A stretch of 55,169 nt of DNA from Cytophagales bacterium (GCA_004292855.1 RDXN01000067.1:1-55169); one strand, 5' to 3'. Positions 32,841-40,971 are shown, counted from the first letter of the stretch. Program-made: numbers and translations. The notes: generated by a model from the sequence alone, not told the origin.

Positions 32841-33689
32841 TTGACCCATTATTGCTACCAAAGTAGCTCTGACGTTTGCGTTGAATGTTTTGATTTGCTT
32901 ATCGTTAAACTGCCGAATAAGGATTTCGGTCCGGCGAATGCCACCCGCATGAAACGATCCAAACGTGGCGGCCCCCACCCCCCATGCCGAGATATAATAG
33001 CCAGCCAAAAAACTGTGAATACCAAAATACAAGCCAGCAGACTGCACCAAAATACTCAACAACCCTTCGCCCGGTTTGCCCGCATAAAATTGTCCCCCAC
33101 CCGGAATGAACGTAGATAAAACTTGCCCCTTTTTCTCACTTTTCAGCTTCGGTAGCTTCGCATAGGGCGTCTGTGTAGTGTCGGCACCGGCGCGGGAAAG
33201 GGCCTGCCGGTAGGCAACGGCGGCTTCGGGCCAGCGTTGGAGTTCGTTGAGCGAAAGTACCCGAATCAGGCTTGTCAGGGTGGTTTCGGTTGGTCCATCG
33301 GGGTGCAAATAGGGTAGTCGGTCGAGAAGGGAAAGAGCATTCTCAAACTGCCCTGCCAGATACGCACAGGTAATTTGTTCATAGCGCAGGGCCAGCAACA
33401 CCGAGTCGGGATAAGCATTGGTGACCTCGCCGTTCAGGTACTGAACAGCCGCGCCAAACCGACCCTGTTGCTTCAGGCAGGCTATTTTACCCCGTATGGC
33501 GGCCAGTTGCAGCGGGGCGTCGGGTTGCTCAAACAACGTGCGTTCGTAGACAATGCCAGCCTCGAAAAACCGCCCCGCTCCGGCAAGCGAATCGGCCTGT
33601 TGCAGCCAGTCAGCGGGGGTGGATTGCCCATTAATTGAGCAGCATACTCCGCACAGGAATATGCATATCAAACAGAATCTTGTTGTCAT
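32838..33689 (-). CDS. Exported TPR-like protein with C-terminal membrane segments
   Basis: A 283-residue protein. Signal peptide to about residue 21 (SINGQ), then helical repeats resembling TPRs (ADWLQQADSLAGAGRFFEAG, RFGAAVQYLNG), then a Lys-rich linker and a C-terminal hydrophobic block starting FIPGGGQFYAGKPGEGLL with two or three membrane segments. It is a paralogue of the next gene upstream, which has the same plan and the same PG-G-AGKP motif. It overlaps that gene by 59 bp, so the pair is translated from overlapping frames. Function is unknown; last gene of the YidD operon. Confidence 0.75.
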   Translation of the reverse strand: MTTRFCLICIFLCGVCCSINGQSTPADWLQQADSLAGAGRFFEAGIVYERTLFEQPDAPLQLAAIRGKIACLKQQGRFGAAVQYLNGEVTNAYPDSVLLALRYEQITCAYLAGQFENALSLLDRLPYLHPDGPTETTLTSLIRVLSLNELQRWPEAAVAYRQALSRAGADTTQTPYAKLPKLKSEKKGQVLSTFIPGGGQFYAGKPGEGLLSILVQSAGLYFGIHSFLAGYYISAWGVGAATFGSFHAGGIRRTEILIRQFNDKQIKTFNANVRATLVAIMGQ

Positions 33690-34503
33690 ACTCGCGTTTG
33701 AACTCGTTACGCCGGACCTTCACCGACAGCACGCTCCCCCAGATATTCCCCACATAAAACAACGTGAACAGCGACCCAAACCCAATAAACCGCGCACTCC
33801 GGGGGCCATCTTTGCGCAGACCTTCGTAGGTCAAAGCCGCCATCGACAAAATGGGCAGAAAAGCCGCCAACCCCTGCTTGGGTTTACCGGCGTAGGCCTT
33901 GCCCAAACCCGGCACTACCGCGCTAAGCACACCCGCCACCAACGGCGACCGACGTTTTTCGGCCCGCAACGTCGAATCGTACCGGTCGAACCGGCGTTGC
34001 TCGTTGGCCATCGCGTAGGAGGTGTATCGAAACTGTGTGCGTTGCTCGGCGTATTCGTCAAATCGGCGTTGCAACAGGGCTGCTCCCGCTAGTTGCAGGG
34101 CGCGAAGCTCGTGCAAAGTCGAGTCGGGAGCGGGCAGGGTTTGCATCACCACGCGGGCCGAGTCGCGGTTGCCCACGAATGCCAGGCAATAGGCTCCAAA
34201 GTACCGTGATCGGGTGTAAAACGGCGACGTTGCCGACACCGACAAGAGTTTCTGGTGGGCAACGGTCAGTTCTTTGGTGGTGTAGGCCACCCAACCGCGC
34301 AGGTAGTTCAGGGAGTCATGTTGGGCTGGAGTTCGGGTCAGCGGCCCCAGTTGGTCGAGCATATGCACGGCTTCGGCGTGGGCTTCCCGCTCAGTCAGGT
34401 ACTGCGCAAATGCCCACTCCCGCCCAAACAGGGCCGATTTCTGCCCCAAACATTGACCGGACAGGAAAACCAAAAACCAAAAACTGTAGGCTACAAACCT
34501 CAT
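33631..34503 (-). CDS. Exported TPR-like protein with C-terminal membrane segments (paralogue)
   Basis: A 290-residue paralogue of the neighbouring gene at 32838-33689. Signal peptide to about residue 20 (CLGQ), a TPR-like helical region (residues about 30-175), then the hydrophobic block beginning SAVVPGLGKAYAGKPKQGL with two or three membrane helices. The shared PG-(G/L)-G-x-x-YAGKP motif marks the common domain. Its ATG overlaps the YidD-like stop codon as ATGA, and it overlaps the downstream paralogue by 59 bp. This three-gene, fully overlapping arrangement suggests that the products work together at the envelope. Confidence 0.75.
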   Translation of the reverse strand: MRFVAYSFWFLVFLSGQCLGQKSALFGREWAFAQYLTEREAHAEAVHMLDQLGPLTRTPAQHDSLNYLRGWVAYTTKELTVAHQKLLSVSATSPFYTRSRYFGAYCLAFVGNRDSARVVMQTLPAPDSTLHELRALQLAGAALLQRRFDEYAEQRTQFRYTSYAMANEQRRFDRYDSTLRAEKRRSPLVAGVLSAVVPGLGKAYAGKPKQGLAAFLPILSMAALTYEGLRKDGPRSARFIGFGSLFTLFYVGNIWGSVLSVKVRRNEFKREYDNKILFDMHIPVRSMLLN

Positions 34504-34946
34504 CGGTATCGGCTCAGAGAGTCCAGAATGGTGCCATCGGTCTCGTCTATATCAATAGGCCGGATGTCGAGCAAACCAATGCGGTTGCAGCGCGTAATCC
34601 GGTCGGCACTCAGAAACACACCCTTCAACACGCCGTATTGCTCAATGGCCTGTTTGCTGAAGTTAGAACACGAAATCTGGTACGGGCACGAGCGCGCCAA
34701 TTGCTGTGATACCAGCCGCTGATACCCCAACATGGCCCCTTTGAGCATCAGCGACACCGGATTGTAGCGAGCAAACGCGCTTTTTTTTCTGTACGCCAGC
34801 GCGTTGGCATCATTGCCCGCCCGCCGGTATTGCGCGAACTCTTGCCCCGTCCGAAATTCCCGATCAGCAATGAGTTGCAGATCGGTTTGCTGCGCCTGAG
34901 CAAAGAAGGGGAAGGCAAACAAAATATAAAAAATGATTTTGTACAT
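34500..34946 (-). CDS. yidD: YidD-like protein with N-terminal signal peptide
   Basis: A 148-residue protein. The last 90 residues hold a YidD-type core: GYQRLVSQQLARSCPYQISC, then KQAIEQYGVLKGVFLSADRI and TRCNRIG, with the Cys residues and the ArgCys pair of the family. YidD is normally a short cytosolic protein that helps membrane-protein insertion. Here an apparent signal peptide (YKIIFYILFAFPFFAQAQQ) and a 50-residue polar spacer precede it, which would place it outside the cytoplasm. The ATG at 34946 is preferred. Stop and next start overlap as ATGA. Symbol given by family only. Confidence 0.75.
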   Translation of the reverse strand: MYKIIFYILFAFPFFAQAQQTDLQLIADREFRTGQEFAQYRRAGNDANALAYRKKSAFARYNPVSLMLKGAMLGYQRLVSQQLARSCPYQISCSNFSKQAIEQYGVLKGVFLSADRITRCNRIGLLDIRPIDIDETDGTILDSLSRYR

Positions 34947-34957
34947 TAACGTCACGT

Positions 34958-35122
34958 GTAGGGGCAGACCCACGTGTCTGCCCAATGTCCACAGACCCAC
35001 GTGTCTGCCCAATGTCCACAGACCCACGTGTCTGCCCAATGTCCACAGACCCACGTGTCTGCCCGATGTCCACAGACACGCAGTTTCGCATATATCGGGC
35101 AGGCACGTGGGTCTGCCCCTAC
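34958..35122. repeat. 27-bp tandem array inside an inverted repeat
   Basis: Four contiguous 27-bp units begin at 34967, 34994, 35021 and 35048 (each starts GACCCACGTGTCTGCCC). They sit between inverted flanks: GTAGGGGCAGACCCACGTG (34958) and its reverse complement ending at 35122. Units directly abut, with no spacers, so this is not CRISPR. It fills the space between the LolA-like and YidD-like genes and includes the LolA-like stop codon. Confidence 0.85.
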
Positions 35123-35805
35123 TCGGTTCGGGCATTGGCCGGAATGGTGTATCCAAAATACGGGCTGTTGGCTTCGGTGTTGAGTTTAAAGCCGCCATAG
35201 GTTGTTTTGGCAACGGTCGAGTCGCGACCTTCGTAAACGATTTCGGTGGTTGCCGTTGGGAAGGGTCGCCAGTCGATTGGTTGGTACTGGTAATAAAATA
35301 CCTTGCGGATGATTTTTCTGGCCCCGTCTTCGTAGTGCATGTAGACGGGGTTGGCCTTGTCAAAAACAACCTTCACGCGCTGCACAGGGGCTTTTTTGTC
35401 GGCTACCTTCTGCCGCCACTCCGTCACGAGCAGTTTGCCCGTGTTGTAGGTCCGGTCCTGCACGAAGCCAATTTGAATTAGGCCCATGTCGGCGGTGGCC
35501 CCGGTCAGGAAATACGACAATTGGGTGGTCGAGGTGCTGAACGCACCACTCTGATACCGCATCACGGCGTTCCGGCGAGGGTCATAAATACGGGTTTCGC
35601 CCAGCTTGTTAGCCAGAATCACAAGCTCCTGCGGGAATGTGAAATGGGTAACCATATTGCCGTTACGCTGATAAAATACCTCGCCCCGCACCGTCACCGA
35701 CTTGCCTTTTTGCACCTGCCGCGTCACCATCGACGCCGACAATCGGTCAACGGTCTGCGGGGCTGAGATGAACGGGAGAAAGAAGAGAAGAAGGAGGTGT
35801 TTCAT
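35119..35805 (-). CDS. LolA-like periplasmic lipoprotein carrier
   Basis: A 228-residue exported protein: signal peptide (KHLLLLFFLPFISAP) and a half-barrel-like body with repeated strands, GEVFYQRNGNMVTHFTFP, ELVILANKLGETRIYDP and RVKVVFDKANPVYM, in the pattern of LolA/outer-membrane lipoprotein carrier proteins. LolA ferries lipoproteins across the periplasm by shielding their acyl chains. Sequence is divergent and a Gln/Arg-rich middle is unusual, so a related lipid carrier is possible. It is upstream of the YidD-like operon on the same strand, separated by the tandem array. Confidence 0.65.
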   Translation of the reverse strand: MKHLLLLFFLPFISAPQTVDRLSASMVTRQVQKGKSVTVRGEVFYQRNGNMVTHFTFPQELVILANKLGETRIYDPRRNAVMRYQSGAFSTSTTQLSYFLTGATADMGLIQIGFVQDRTYNTGKLLVTEWRQKVADKKAPVQRVKVVFDKANPVYMHYEDGARKIIRKVFYYQYQPIDWRPFPTATTEIVYEGRDSTVAKTTYGGFKLNTEANSPYFGYTIPANARTE

Positions 35806-35824
35806 TTTTATTTAAATGATGGTC

Positions 35825-35911
35825 TTGTCATTCCGAGGTACGAGGAATCTTACAACTAAGCAATGACCGCAATAGCGAACATACGATTCCTCGTACCTCG
35901 GAATGACAAAA
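35825..35911. repeat. Palindromic element, type D (TGTCATTCCGAGG)
   Basis: Arms TTGTCATTCCGAGGTACGAG... (35825-35850) and the reverse complement (35885-35911) with a 34-bp loop. It lies between mdh and the LolA-like gene. It shares TGTCATTCCGAGG with the element at 40879. Confidence 0.85.
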
Positions 35912-35940
35912 CCGTCGGAGCATTTAACACCCCAAAACGT

Positions 35941-36876
35941 TTACATATCCAGCGTTTTCAGAACGTCGTTCATGTTGCGAACGGCATCTGCCGATTTGTT
36001 GAAAGCAGCCTGCTCGTCGTCGGTCAGTTTGTAATCGACGATTTGCTCCCAGCCGTTTTTACCAATCACCACCGGCACACCCAGGCAAATATCCGACTGC
36101 CCGTACTCGCCGTCGAGGGCCACGCAACAGGGGAAAATGTGTTTCTGATCGCGCACGATACTCTCCACCAGTTCGGCAACAGCCGCGCCGGGGGCATACC
36201 AGGCCGAGGTGCCGATGAGCTTGGTCAGCGTAGCCCCACCCACCATCGTGTCGGCGGCTACTTTTTCGAGTGTCTCGGCGTCAAGAAACTGACTAACGGG
36301 GATGCCGTTGCGGGTTGCCAATCGCGTGAGGGGGATCATCGTCGTGTCGCCGTGACCACCAATCACCGTGCCCTGAATATCGTTGGGCGGGCAATCGAGA
36401 GCCAGCGAGAGATACGTTTTGAACCGGGCCGAATCCAAAATACCACCCATACCGATAAGCTTGTGCTTGTTCAACCCCGATGTGGTCAACGACAGGTAGG
36501 TCATTGTATCCATTGGGTTCGACACGATGATAATGATCGCGTCGGGCGAGTGCTTCAGAATATTGTCGGTAACGCCCTTCACGATGTTGGCGTTGGTACC
36601 GATGAGTTCCTCGCGGGTCATGCCCGGCTTGCGCGGCAAACCCGACGTAATCACAACCACCTCTGAACCAGCCGTTTTGGCATAGTCGTTGGTTGATCCG
36701 GTGATTTTGGTATCGAAGCCACAAAGCGTGGCTGTCTGGAACATGTCGAGGGCTTTGCCTTCGCTAAGGCCTTCCTTAATGTCGAGCAAAACGACTTCCT
36801 GGGCGAGTTGACGGCGGGCGATGTTATCGGCGCAGGTGGCTCCAACGGCCCCGGCTCCTACTACGGTTATTTTCAT
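35941..36876 (-). CDS. mdh: Malate dehydrogenase
   Basis: A 311-residue NAD-dependent enzyme of the LDH-like MDH group, interconverting malate and oxaloacetate in the TCA cycle. Seen: nucleotide-binding VVGAGAVGATCADNI, substrate Arg region LPRKPGMTREEL, NPMDTMTYL, and the catalytic His in GGHGDTTMIPL. Length fits this class. The ATG at 36876 is preferred over a longer frame that would read through the promoter. Monocistronic; its promoter borders a decayed DUF1016 gene. Confidence 0.95.
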   Translation of the reverse strand: MKITVVGAGAVGATCADNIARRQLAQEVVLLDIKEGLSEGKALDMFQTATLCGFDTKITGSTNDYAKTAGSEVVVITSGLPRKPGMTREELIGTNANIVKGVTDNILKHSPDAIIIIVSNPMDTMTYLSLTTSGLNKHKLIGMGGILDSARFKTYLSLALDCPPNDIQGTVIGGHGDTTMIPLTRLATRNGIPVSQFLDAETLEKVAADTMVGGATLTKLIGTSAWYAPGAAVAELVESIVRDQKHIFPCCVALDGEYGQSDICLGVPVVIGKNGWEQIVDYKLTDDEQAAFNKSADAVRNMNDVLKTLDM

Positions 36877-36927
36877 ACGATTGTGGCGGACAGTGGTCCG
36901 TGTGTTTAGAGTTACTGAAACCGGGTG

Positions 36928-36935
36928 CAAATATA
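36928..36935 (-). promoter_or_regulatory. TAnnTTTG -7 element for mdh
   Basis: TATATTTG on the minus strand, 52 bp upstream of the mdh ATG. It abuts the 5' edge of the DUF1016 remnant. Confidence 0.5.
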
Positions 36936-36942
36936 GATACGA

Positions 36943-37633
36943 ACGCGGATTTGGCAGAGGGAGCAAATTCAACTTCAGCTTAGTTGGGAGCTGGGCAAGC
37001 TGATTGTTGAACGCCAACAACAACACGGCTGGGGCAAGTCAATTGTTGACACCCTCGCCCAAGATTTACAGGCTGAATTTGCCGGGATTGCCGGATTGTC
37101 CTCATCCAATCTTTGGCGGATGCGCGCATTTTACTTGTCGTATCATCAAAATGAAAATCTCGCACCATTAGTGCGAGAAATTAGCTGGTCACACAACTTA
37201 GCCATTTTTGAGAAATGTAAAGACGATCACGAGCGGCTGTTTTATATTCAACAGACCCGACGGAACGGATGGAGCAAGGCGGTGTTGATTCACCAAATTG
37301 AGAGTCAGTCGTACCAGAAAACGCTGATTAGCCAGCAGAACTTTGCCCAAACACTACCCGAATCGGCCCAATCTCATGCCGTGCTTGCGCTCAAAGATGA
37401 GTACACCTTCGACTTTCTGAATTTAGCCGATGCCCATTCGGAGTACGAACTCGAACAGGCCATTTTAGCCAATATTCGCAAGTTCCTGATCGAAATGGGG
37501 GGCGATTTCACGTTTCGGCGTGGCTACCTACACCCTCAGCGAGCAACTCCCCGACAACCTCAGCCGGTTCTTCCCCAGCCCCTCCGCGTTCGTGCGCCGG
37601 ATTGAGACGGTTTCAGCGTTACTGGGAAGGTAA
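36943..37633 (+). pseudogene. DUF1016/YhcG nuclease remnant
   Basis: In frame from about 36943 it reads as the DUF1016 N-terminal helical domain: LSWELGKLIVERQQQHGWGK, LAQDLQAEF, SSNLWRMRAFY. There is no start codon; the 5' end is cut at the mdh promoter. The PDDEXK part begins KFLIEMGGDFTF near 37500, then jumps, with a frame change, to what should be the far C-terminus (GVATYTLSEQLPDNL) and stops at 37631-37633. About 100-150 codons of nuclease core are missing. DUF1016 proteins are often found with restriction systems. This copy is 5' truncated, internally deleted and frameshifted, so non-functional. Confidence 0.7.
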
Positions 37634-37696
37634 AGATACAAGTAAGGGCACAAACCCACCGGCCACGGTGTTTCAACAGAAACTCAACGCAACAAC

Positions 37697-37908
37697 ATGG
37701 CCGATGTTCACACGCCCGCACAGCGTAGCTACAACATGTCGCGGGTACGCAGCAAAGACACCAAACCTGAACTGCTGGTCCGCAAGTTTCTGCACGCCCA
37801 AGGTCCGGTGCGCCGGTCCGATCCGCTACCGGCTCCACGACAAAACTCTCCCCGGCACGCCCGACCTTGTTCTGCCCCGATACAAAACCGTTATTTTCGT
37901 GCATGGCA
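37697..37908 (+). pseudogene. Very-short-patch-repair endonuclease (vsr) remnant
   Basis: It starts at ATG 37697 with a canonical Vsr N-terminus: ADVHTPAQRSYNMSRVRSKD, TKPELLVRKFLHAQG. A 16-bp insertion at 37805-37820 shifts the frame, after which the +1 frame resumes IRYRLHDKTLPGTPDLVLP and TVIFVHG. The gene then ends where the HNH gene begins, missing the CFWHGH zinc/active-site half. Vsr nicks T:G mismatches produced by Dcm-type methylation. A dcm gene is not present in the window. Confidence 0.8.
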
Positions 37909-38673
37909 AAATCACTCAACTGGACTCGCAACGAACTCATTGTTGCGTTCAATCTTTACCTAAAACTGCCTTTTGGTAAGCTCCACACAGGTACGAAGGA
38001 AATTCAAGCGTTAGCCAGCTTGATTGGTCGTAGCCACAGTTCGGTGGCTATGCGACTCAATAACTTTGCCCATGTTGACCCATATCATCAACAAAGGGGT
38101 ATCACCGGATTGGCTAATGGCACTAAACAAGTGCAGCCGATTTGGGATGAGTTTATCAATAATCAAGAAGATCTCATCTTTGAGAGTGAGCGTATTCTGG
38201 CCGAGTATAAGCACCAAACTATTGAAGAAGCTTATCCTGAAATCACTTTTGATCTAAACGACTTGAAGGGGGAGGTGCGAACTCGCCTGGTTAAGACGCG
38301 CGTTAATCAGAGCGTTTTTAGGCAGATGATTTTAAAAACGTACCAAAATCAATGTGCTATTTCCGGGATTGACTTACCGGAATTATTGGTCGCCGGACAC
38401 ATTGTTCCGTGGGCCGAGGACGAACACAACCGGCTGAATCCTGAAAACGGGATTTGCTTGTCTAGCCTGTATGACCGTGCCTACGAAAAGGGGTTGATTT
38501 GCGTTGACACTAACTATAAAATTCTAATTTCCAGCCGTTTAAGAAGCGAAACGAGCAAGCATTTCTATAATGATTTTTTTGGACGTTTCGAGCATCGGTC
38601 AATCCTCCTCCCCAAAACGTATCAACCCAAACGTGATTTCTTGGAATACCGGTTGAATAAATTTGAGCAATAA
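37903..38673 (+). CDS. HNH restriction endonuclease
   Basis: A 256-residue protein with the N-terminal domain typical of HNH restriction enzymes (KSLNWTRNELIVAFNLYLKL, LIGRSHSSVAMRLNNFA) and a C-terminal HNH nuclease: YQNQCAISGI, LLVAGHIVPWAEDEHNRLNP, ENGICLSSLYDRAYEKGL. The His of GHIV is the catalytic base, and the Cys here replaces one of the paired Cys seen in zinc-binding HNH enzymes. The ATG at 37903 overlaps the last codons of the vsr remnant. No methyltransferase is adjacent; the frame is open, but toxicity without a partner would be expected if active. Confidence 0.85.
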   Translation: MAKSLNWTRNELIVAFNLYLKLPFGKLHTGTKEIQALASLIGRSHSSVAMRLNNFAHVDPYHQQRGITGLANGTKQVQPIWDEFINNQEDLIFESERILAEYKHQTIEEAYPEITFDLNDLKGEVRTRLVKTRVNQSVFRQMILKTYQNQCAISGIDLPELLVAGHIVPWAEDEHNRLNPENGICLSSLYDRAYEKGLICVDTNYKILISSRLRSETSKHFYNDFFGRFEHRSILLPKTYQPKRDFLEYRLNKFEQ

Positions 38674-38682
38674 TATCCCTCT

Positions 38683-39126
38683 TTACTCCCGCATACACGC
38701 GTCTGGTTTCATACCCGCTAGTGTGGGCATGGCCTGCGCCACATCGTTCAGGCGCATCACCAGCGCACCCCGGCCCAGCGATCCAGCCGTGTTCTGGTCA
38801 CAGCGGATGTAATAGATTTTGTTGGCCTCAGTTTGAAGCACCAACCGGCTTTTGGCGCGGGCCGCAAACAGGCTCCGGGCAGGGCGCGACATGACGAGCG
38901 TGGTGCCGGGGTCGGTGGTGTAGACCACAAATCGGTTTTCGCTCAGGTTGCAAATCCGATGTTTGTTCACCGTAATGCGGTAGTTGCACGACCAGCATTC
39001 GTGCCCAAAACGCGAGGGAAATTCCCGAAAGAAAACAAGCGTAGCCTTTTGCGGGTCGGGCGCGAGCAGTTGGGCATAGGTGGTGGTGGTCGTCAGTAGG
39101 CAAAGAGCAAACAAGAGCGGTTTCAT
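38683..39126 (-). CDS. DUF2846-like exported protein
   Basis: A 147-residue protein with a signal peptide (KPLLFALCLLTTTTTYAQ) and a small beta domain: ATLVFFREF near the start, a CWSC pair (residues about 43-46), VVYTTDPGTTLVMSRP in the middle and KIYYIRCDQN near the end. This is the DUF2846 pattern. The CWSC is an added feature, possibly a disulfide or redox pair. It converges on the HNH gene with only 10 bp between stops. Function is unknown. Confidence 0.65.
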   Translation of the reverse strand: MKPLLFALCLLTTTTTYAQLLAPDPQKATLVFFREFPSRFGHECWSCNYRITVNKHRICNLSENRFVVYTTDPGTTLVMSRPARSLFAARAKSRLVLQTEANKIYYIRCDQNTAGSLGRGALVMRLNDVAQAMPTLAGMKPDACMRE

Positions 39127-39228
39127 GGTGATAGTGGTTGAACAGGATACCTAGTGTGTAATCTGTTGCGGTAACAACCCGTTTAGGTTGTAGGTTTATG
39201 CCGTACAACAAACACTTCATCCCAAACC

Positions 39229-40857
39229 GTGAGCACTTTTCAGCACTTCCTCCAGGAACTCCAGGCCCGGACCGTCCAAACGCAACTCGGCGGTGGGCAA
39301 AAAAAGATTGACGATCAACACCGCAAAGGCAAACTAACCGCCCGCGAACGCATCAGCTACCTCACCGACCCCGACACGCCCTTCGTCGAAATTGGCCTGT
39401 TTGTGGGTGAGGGCCTGTATGCCGAACACGGCGGGTGTCCGTCGGGCGGGGTGGTCGTGGGCATCGGTTACGTGTCGGGAAGGCAGTGCGTGATCGTGGC
39501 CAACGACGCGACCGTGAAAGCCGGGGCGTGGTTTCCGATTACGGCCAAAAAGAACCTACGGGCGCAGGAAATCGCCATTGAAAACCGCCTACCCATTATT
39601 TACCTGGTCGATAGTGCGGGGGTATACCTGCCCTTGCAGGACGAGGTCTTTGCCGACAAAGAACACTTTGGCCGGACGTTCCGCAACAATGCCCGGTTGT
39701 CGTCGATGGGTGTGTTGCAGGTGGCCGCCGTGATGGGAAGTTGCGTGGCAGGGGGGGCGTATTTGCCTATTATGTCCGACGAGGCCCTGATTGTCGAGGG
39801 CACGGGCAGCATTTTCCTGGCTGGGCCATATCTGGTCAAGGCCAGCATTGGCGAAGACGTCGACGCCGAAACGCTGGGCGGGGCCATCACTCACGCCGAT
39901 ATTTCGGGCGTGATCGATAACCGCTACCCCGACGATAAAAGCTGTCTGGACGCCATCAAACGCATTTTCGACCGACTGGGCGAGCAACCCACCGCCGGTT
40001 TCAGCCGGGTGACCCCTGCCCCACCCGCCAAAAATCCCGCCGAGATTTACGACCTGCTCCCCATTGACCGCTTCAAACCCTACGACATGCGCGAGATTCT
40101 GGAACGGCTAATCGACAACTCCGAATTCGATGAGTATAAACCGACTTACGGGCAGTCGCTGTTGTGCGGGTACGCCCGCATCGACGGTTGGGCCGTAGGC
40201 ATTGTGGCTAATCAGCGGAAAGTGGTGAAGGCCAAAGGGAAAACGGGCGCGGGGGCGCCAGCCGTCGAGATGCAGATGGGGGGCGTGATTTATGGCGATG
40301 CCGCCGACAAAGCTGCCCGGTTCATCATGGTCTGTAATCAACAGAAAATTCCTTTGGTATTTTTTCAGGACGTTACGGGTTTCATGGTCGGGAGCCGGGC
40401 CGAGCAGAGCGGGATCATTAAAGACGGGGCCAAGATGGTGAACGCGATGGCCAATTCGGTGGTGCCTAAGTTCACGGTCGTGGTGGGCAACTCCTACGGG
40501 GCGGGCAATTACGCCATGTGTGGCCGCGCCTACGACCCCCGCCTGATGGTAGCCTGGCCCACGGCTCAAATGGCCGTGATGAGCGGGGCGTCGGCAGCTA
40601 AAACCCTGCTGCAAATTCAGGTGGCCACCCAAAAAGCGAAGGGCTTGCCCATGACCCCGGAGGAAGAGCAGAGCCAACTCAAGAAAATTACCGATCAATA
40701 TAATGCTCAACTCTCACCCTACTTCGCAGCCGCCCGGCTCTGGGTCGATGCCGTGGTTGACCCGCTCGAAACTCGCCGAGTGCTGTCGGAGGGGATTGCT
40801 GCGGCCAACCATGCACCACCGGAGCGGGCATTCTCGGTGGGAGTTATTCAGACGTGA
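39229..40857 (+). CDS. Acyl-CoA carboxylase, carboxyltransferase beta subunit
   Basis: A 542-residue biotin-dependent carboxyltransferase of the methylcrotonyl/propionyl-type family. Seen: GGGQKKIDDQHRKGKLTARE at the N-terminus, acyl-CoA-binding and oxyanion loops AGVYLPLQDEVF, GGAYLPIMSDEA and VGNSYGAGNYAMCG, and the second crotonase-like half with QDVTGFMVGS. MccB-like features such as SAGVYLP favour 3-methylcrotonyl-CoA carboxylase (leucine degradation). The start is a GTG at 39229. No biotin carboxylase subunit is adjacent, so the partner lies elsewhere. Confidence 0.88.
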   Translation: MSTFQHFLQELQARTVQTQLGGGQKKIDDQHRKGKLTARERISYLTDPDTPFVEIGLFVGEGLYAEHGGCPSGGVVVGIGYVSGRQCVIVANDATVKAGAWFPITAKKNLRAQEIAIENRLPIIYLVDSAGVYLPLQDEVFADKEHFGRTFRNNARLSSMGVLQVAAVMGSCVAGGAYLPIMSDEALIVEGTGSIFLAGPYLVKASIGEDVDAETLGGAITHADISGVIDNRYPDDKSCLDAIKRIFDRLGEQPTAGFSRVTPAPPAKNPAEIYDLLPIDRFKPYDMREILERLIDNSEFDEYKPTYGQSLLCGYARIDGWAVGIVANQRKVVKAKGKTGAGAPAVEMQMGGVIYGDAADKAARFIMVCNQQKIPLVFFQDVTGFMVGSRAEQSGIIKDGAKMVNAMANSVVPKFTVVVGNSYGAGNYAMCGRAYDPRLMVAWPTAQMAVMSGASAAKTLLQIQVATQKAKGLPMTPEEEQSQLKKITDQYNAQLSPYFAAARLWVDAVVDPLETRRVLSEGIAAANHAPPERAFSVGVIQT

Positions 40858-40878
40858 ATAATGAATAATGGGCATAGT

Positions 40879-40971
40879 CTTTGTCATTCCGAGGAACGAG
40901 GAATCTAGCTCTGTTTTAGTCAAGTTGACCATTATGAGACTAGATTCCTCGTTCCTCGGAATGACAAAAAA
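40879..40971. repeat. Palindromic element, type D
   Basis: Arms CTTTGTCATTCCGAGGAACG... (40879-40908) and reverse complement (40940-40971) around a 31-bp loop. It is convergently placed between the carboxylase and the Kazal gene, so it may also serve as a terminator. Confidence 0.85.

Noticed and set aside
34967-35074. Regular 27-bp repeats resembling a CRISPR array
   Set aside because: The units abut with no unique spacers, lie within an inverted repeat, and no cas genes are present.
37602-37979. A separate small gene in the frame overlapping vsr
   Set aside because: It is the second reading frame of the frameshifted vsr gene, not an independent gene.
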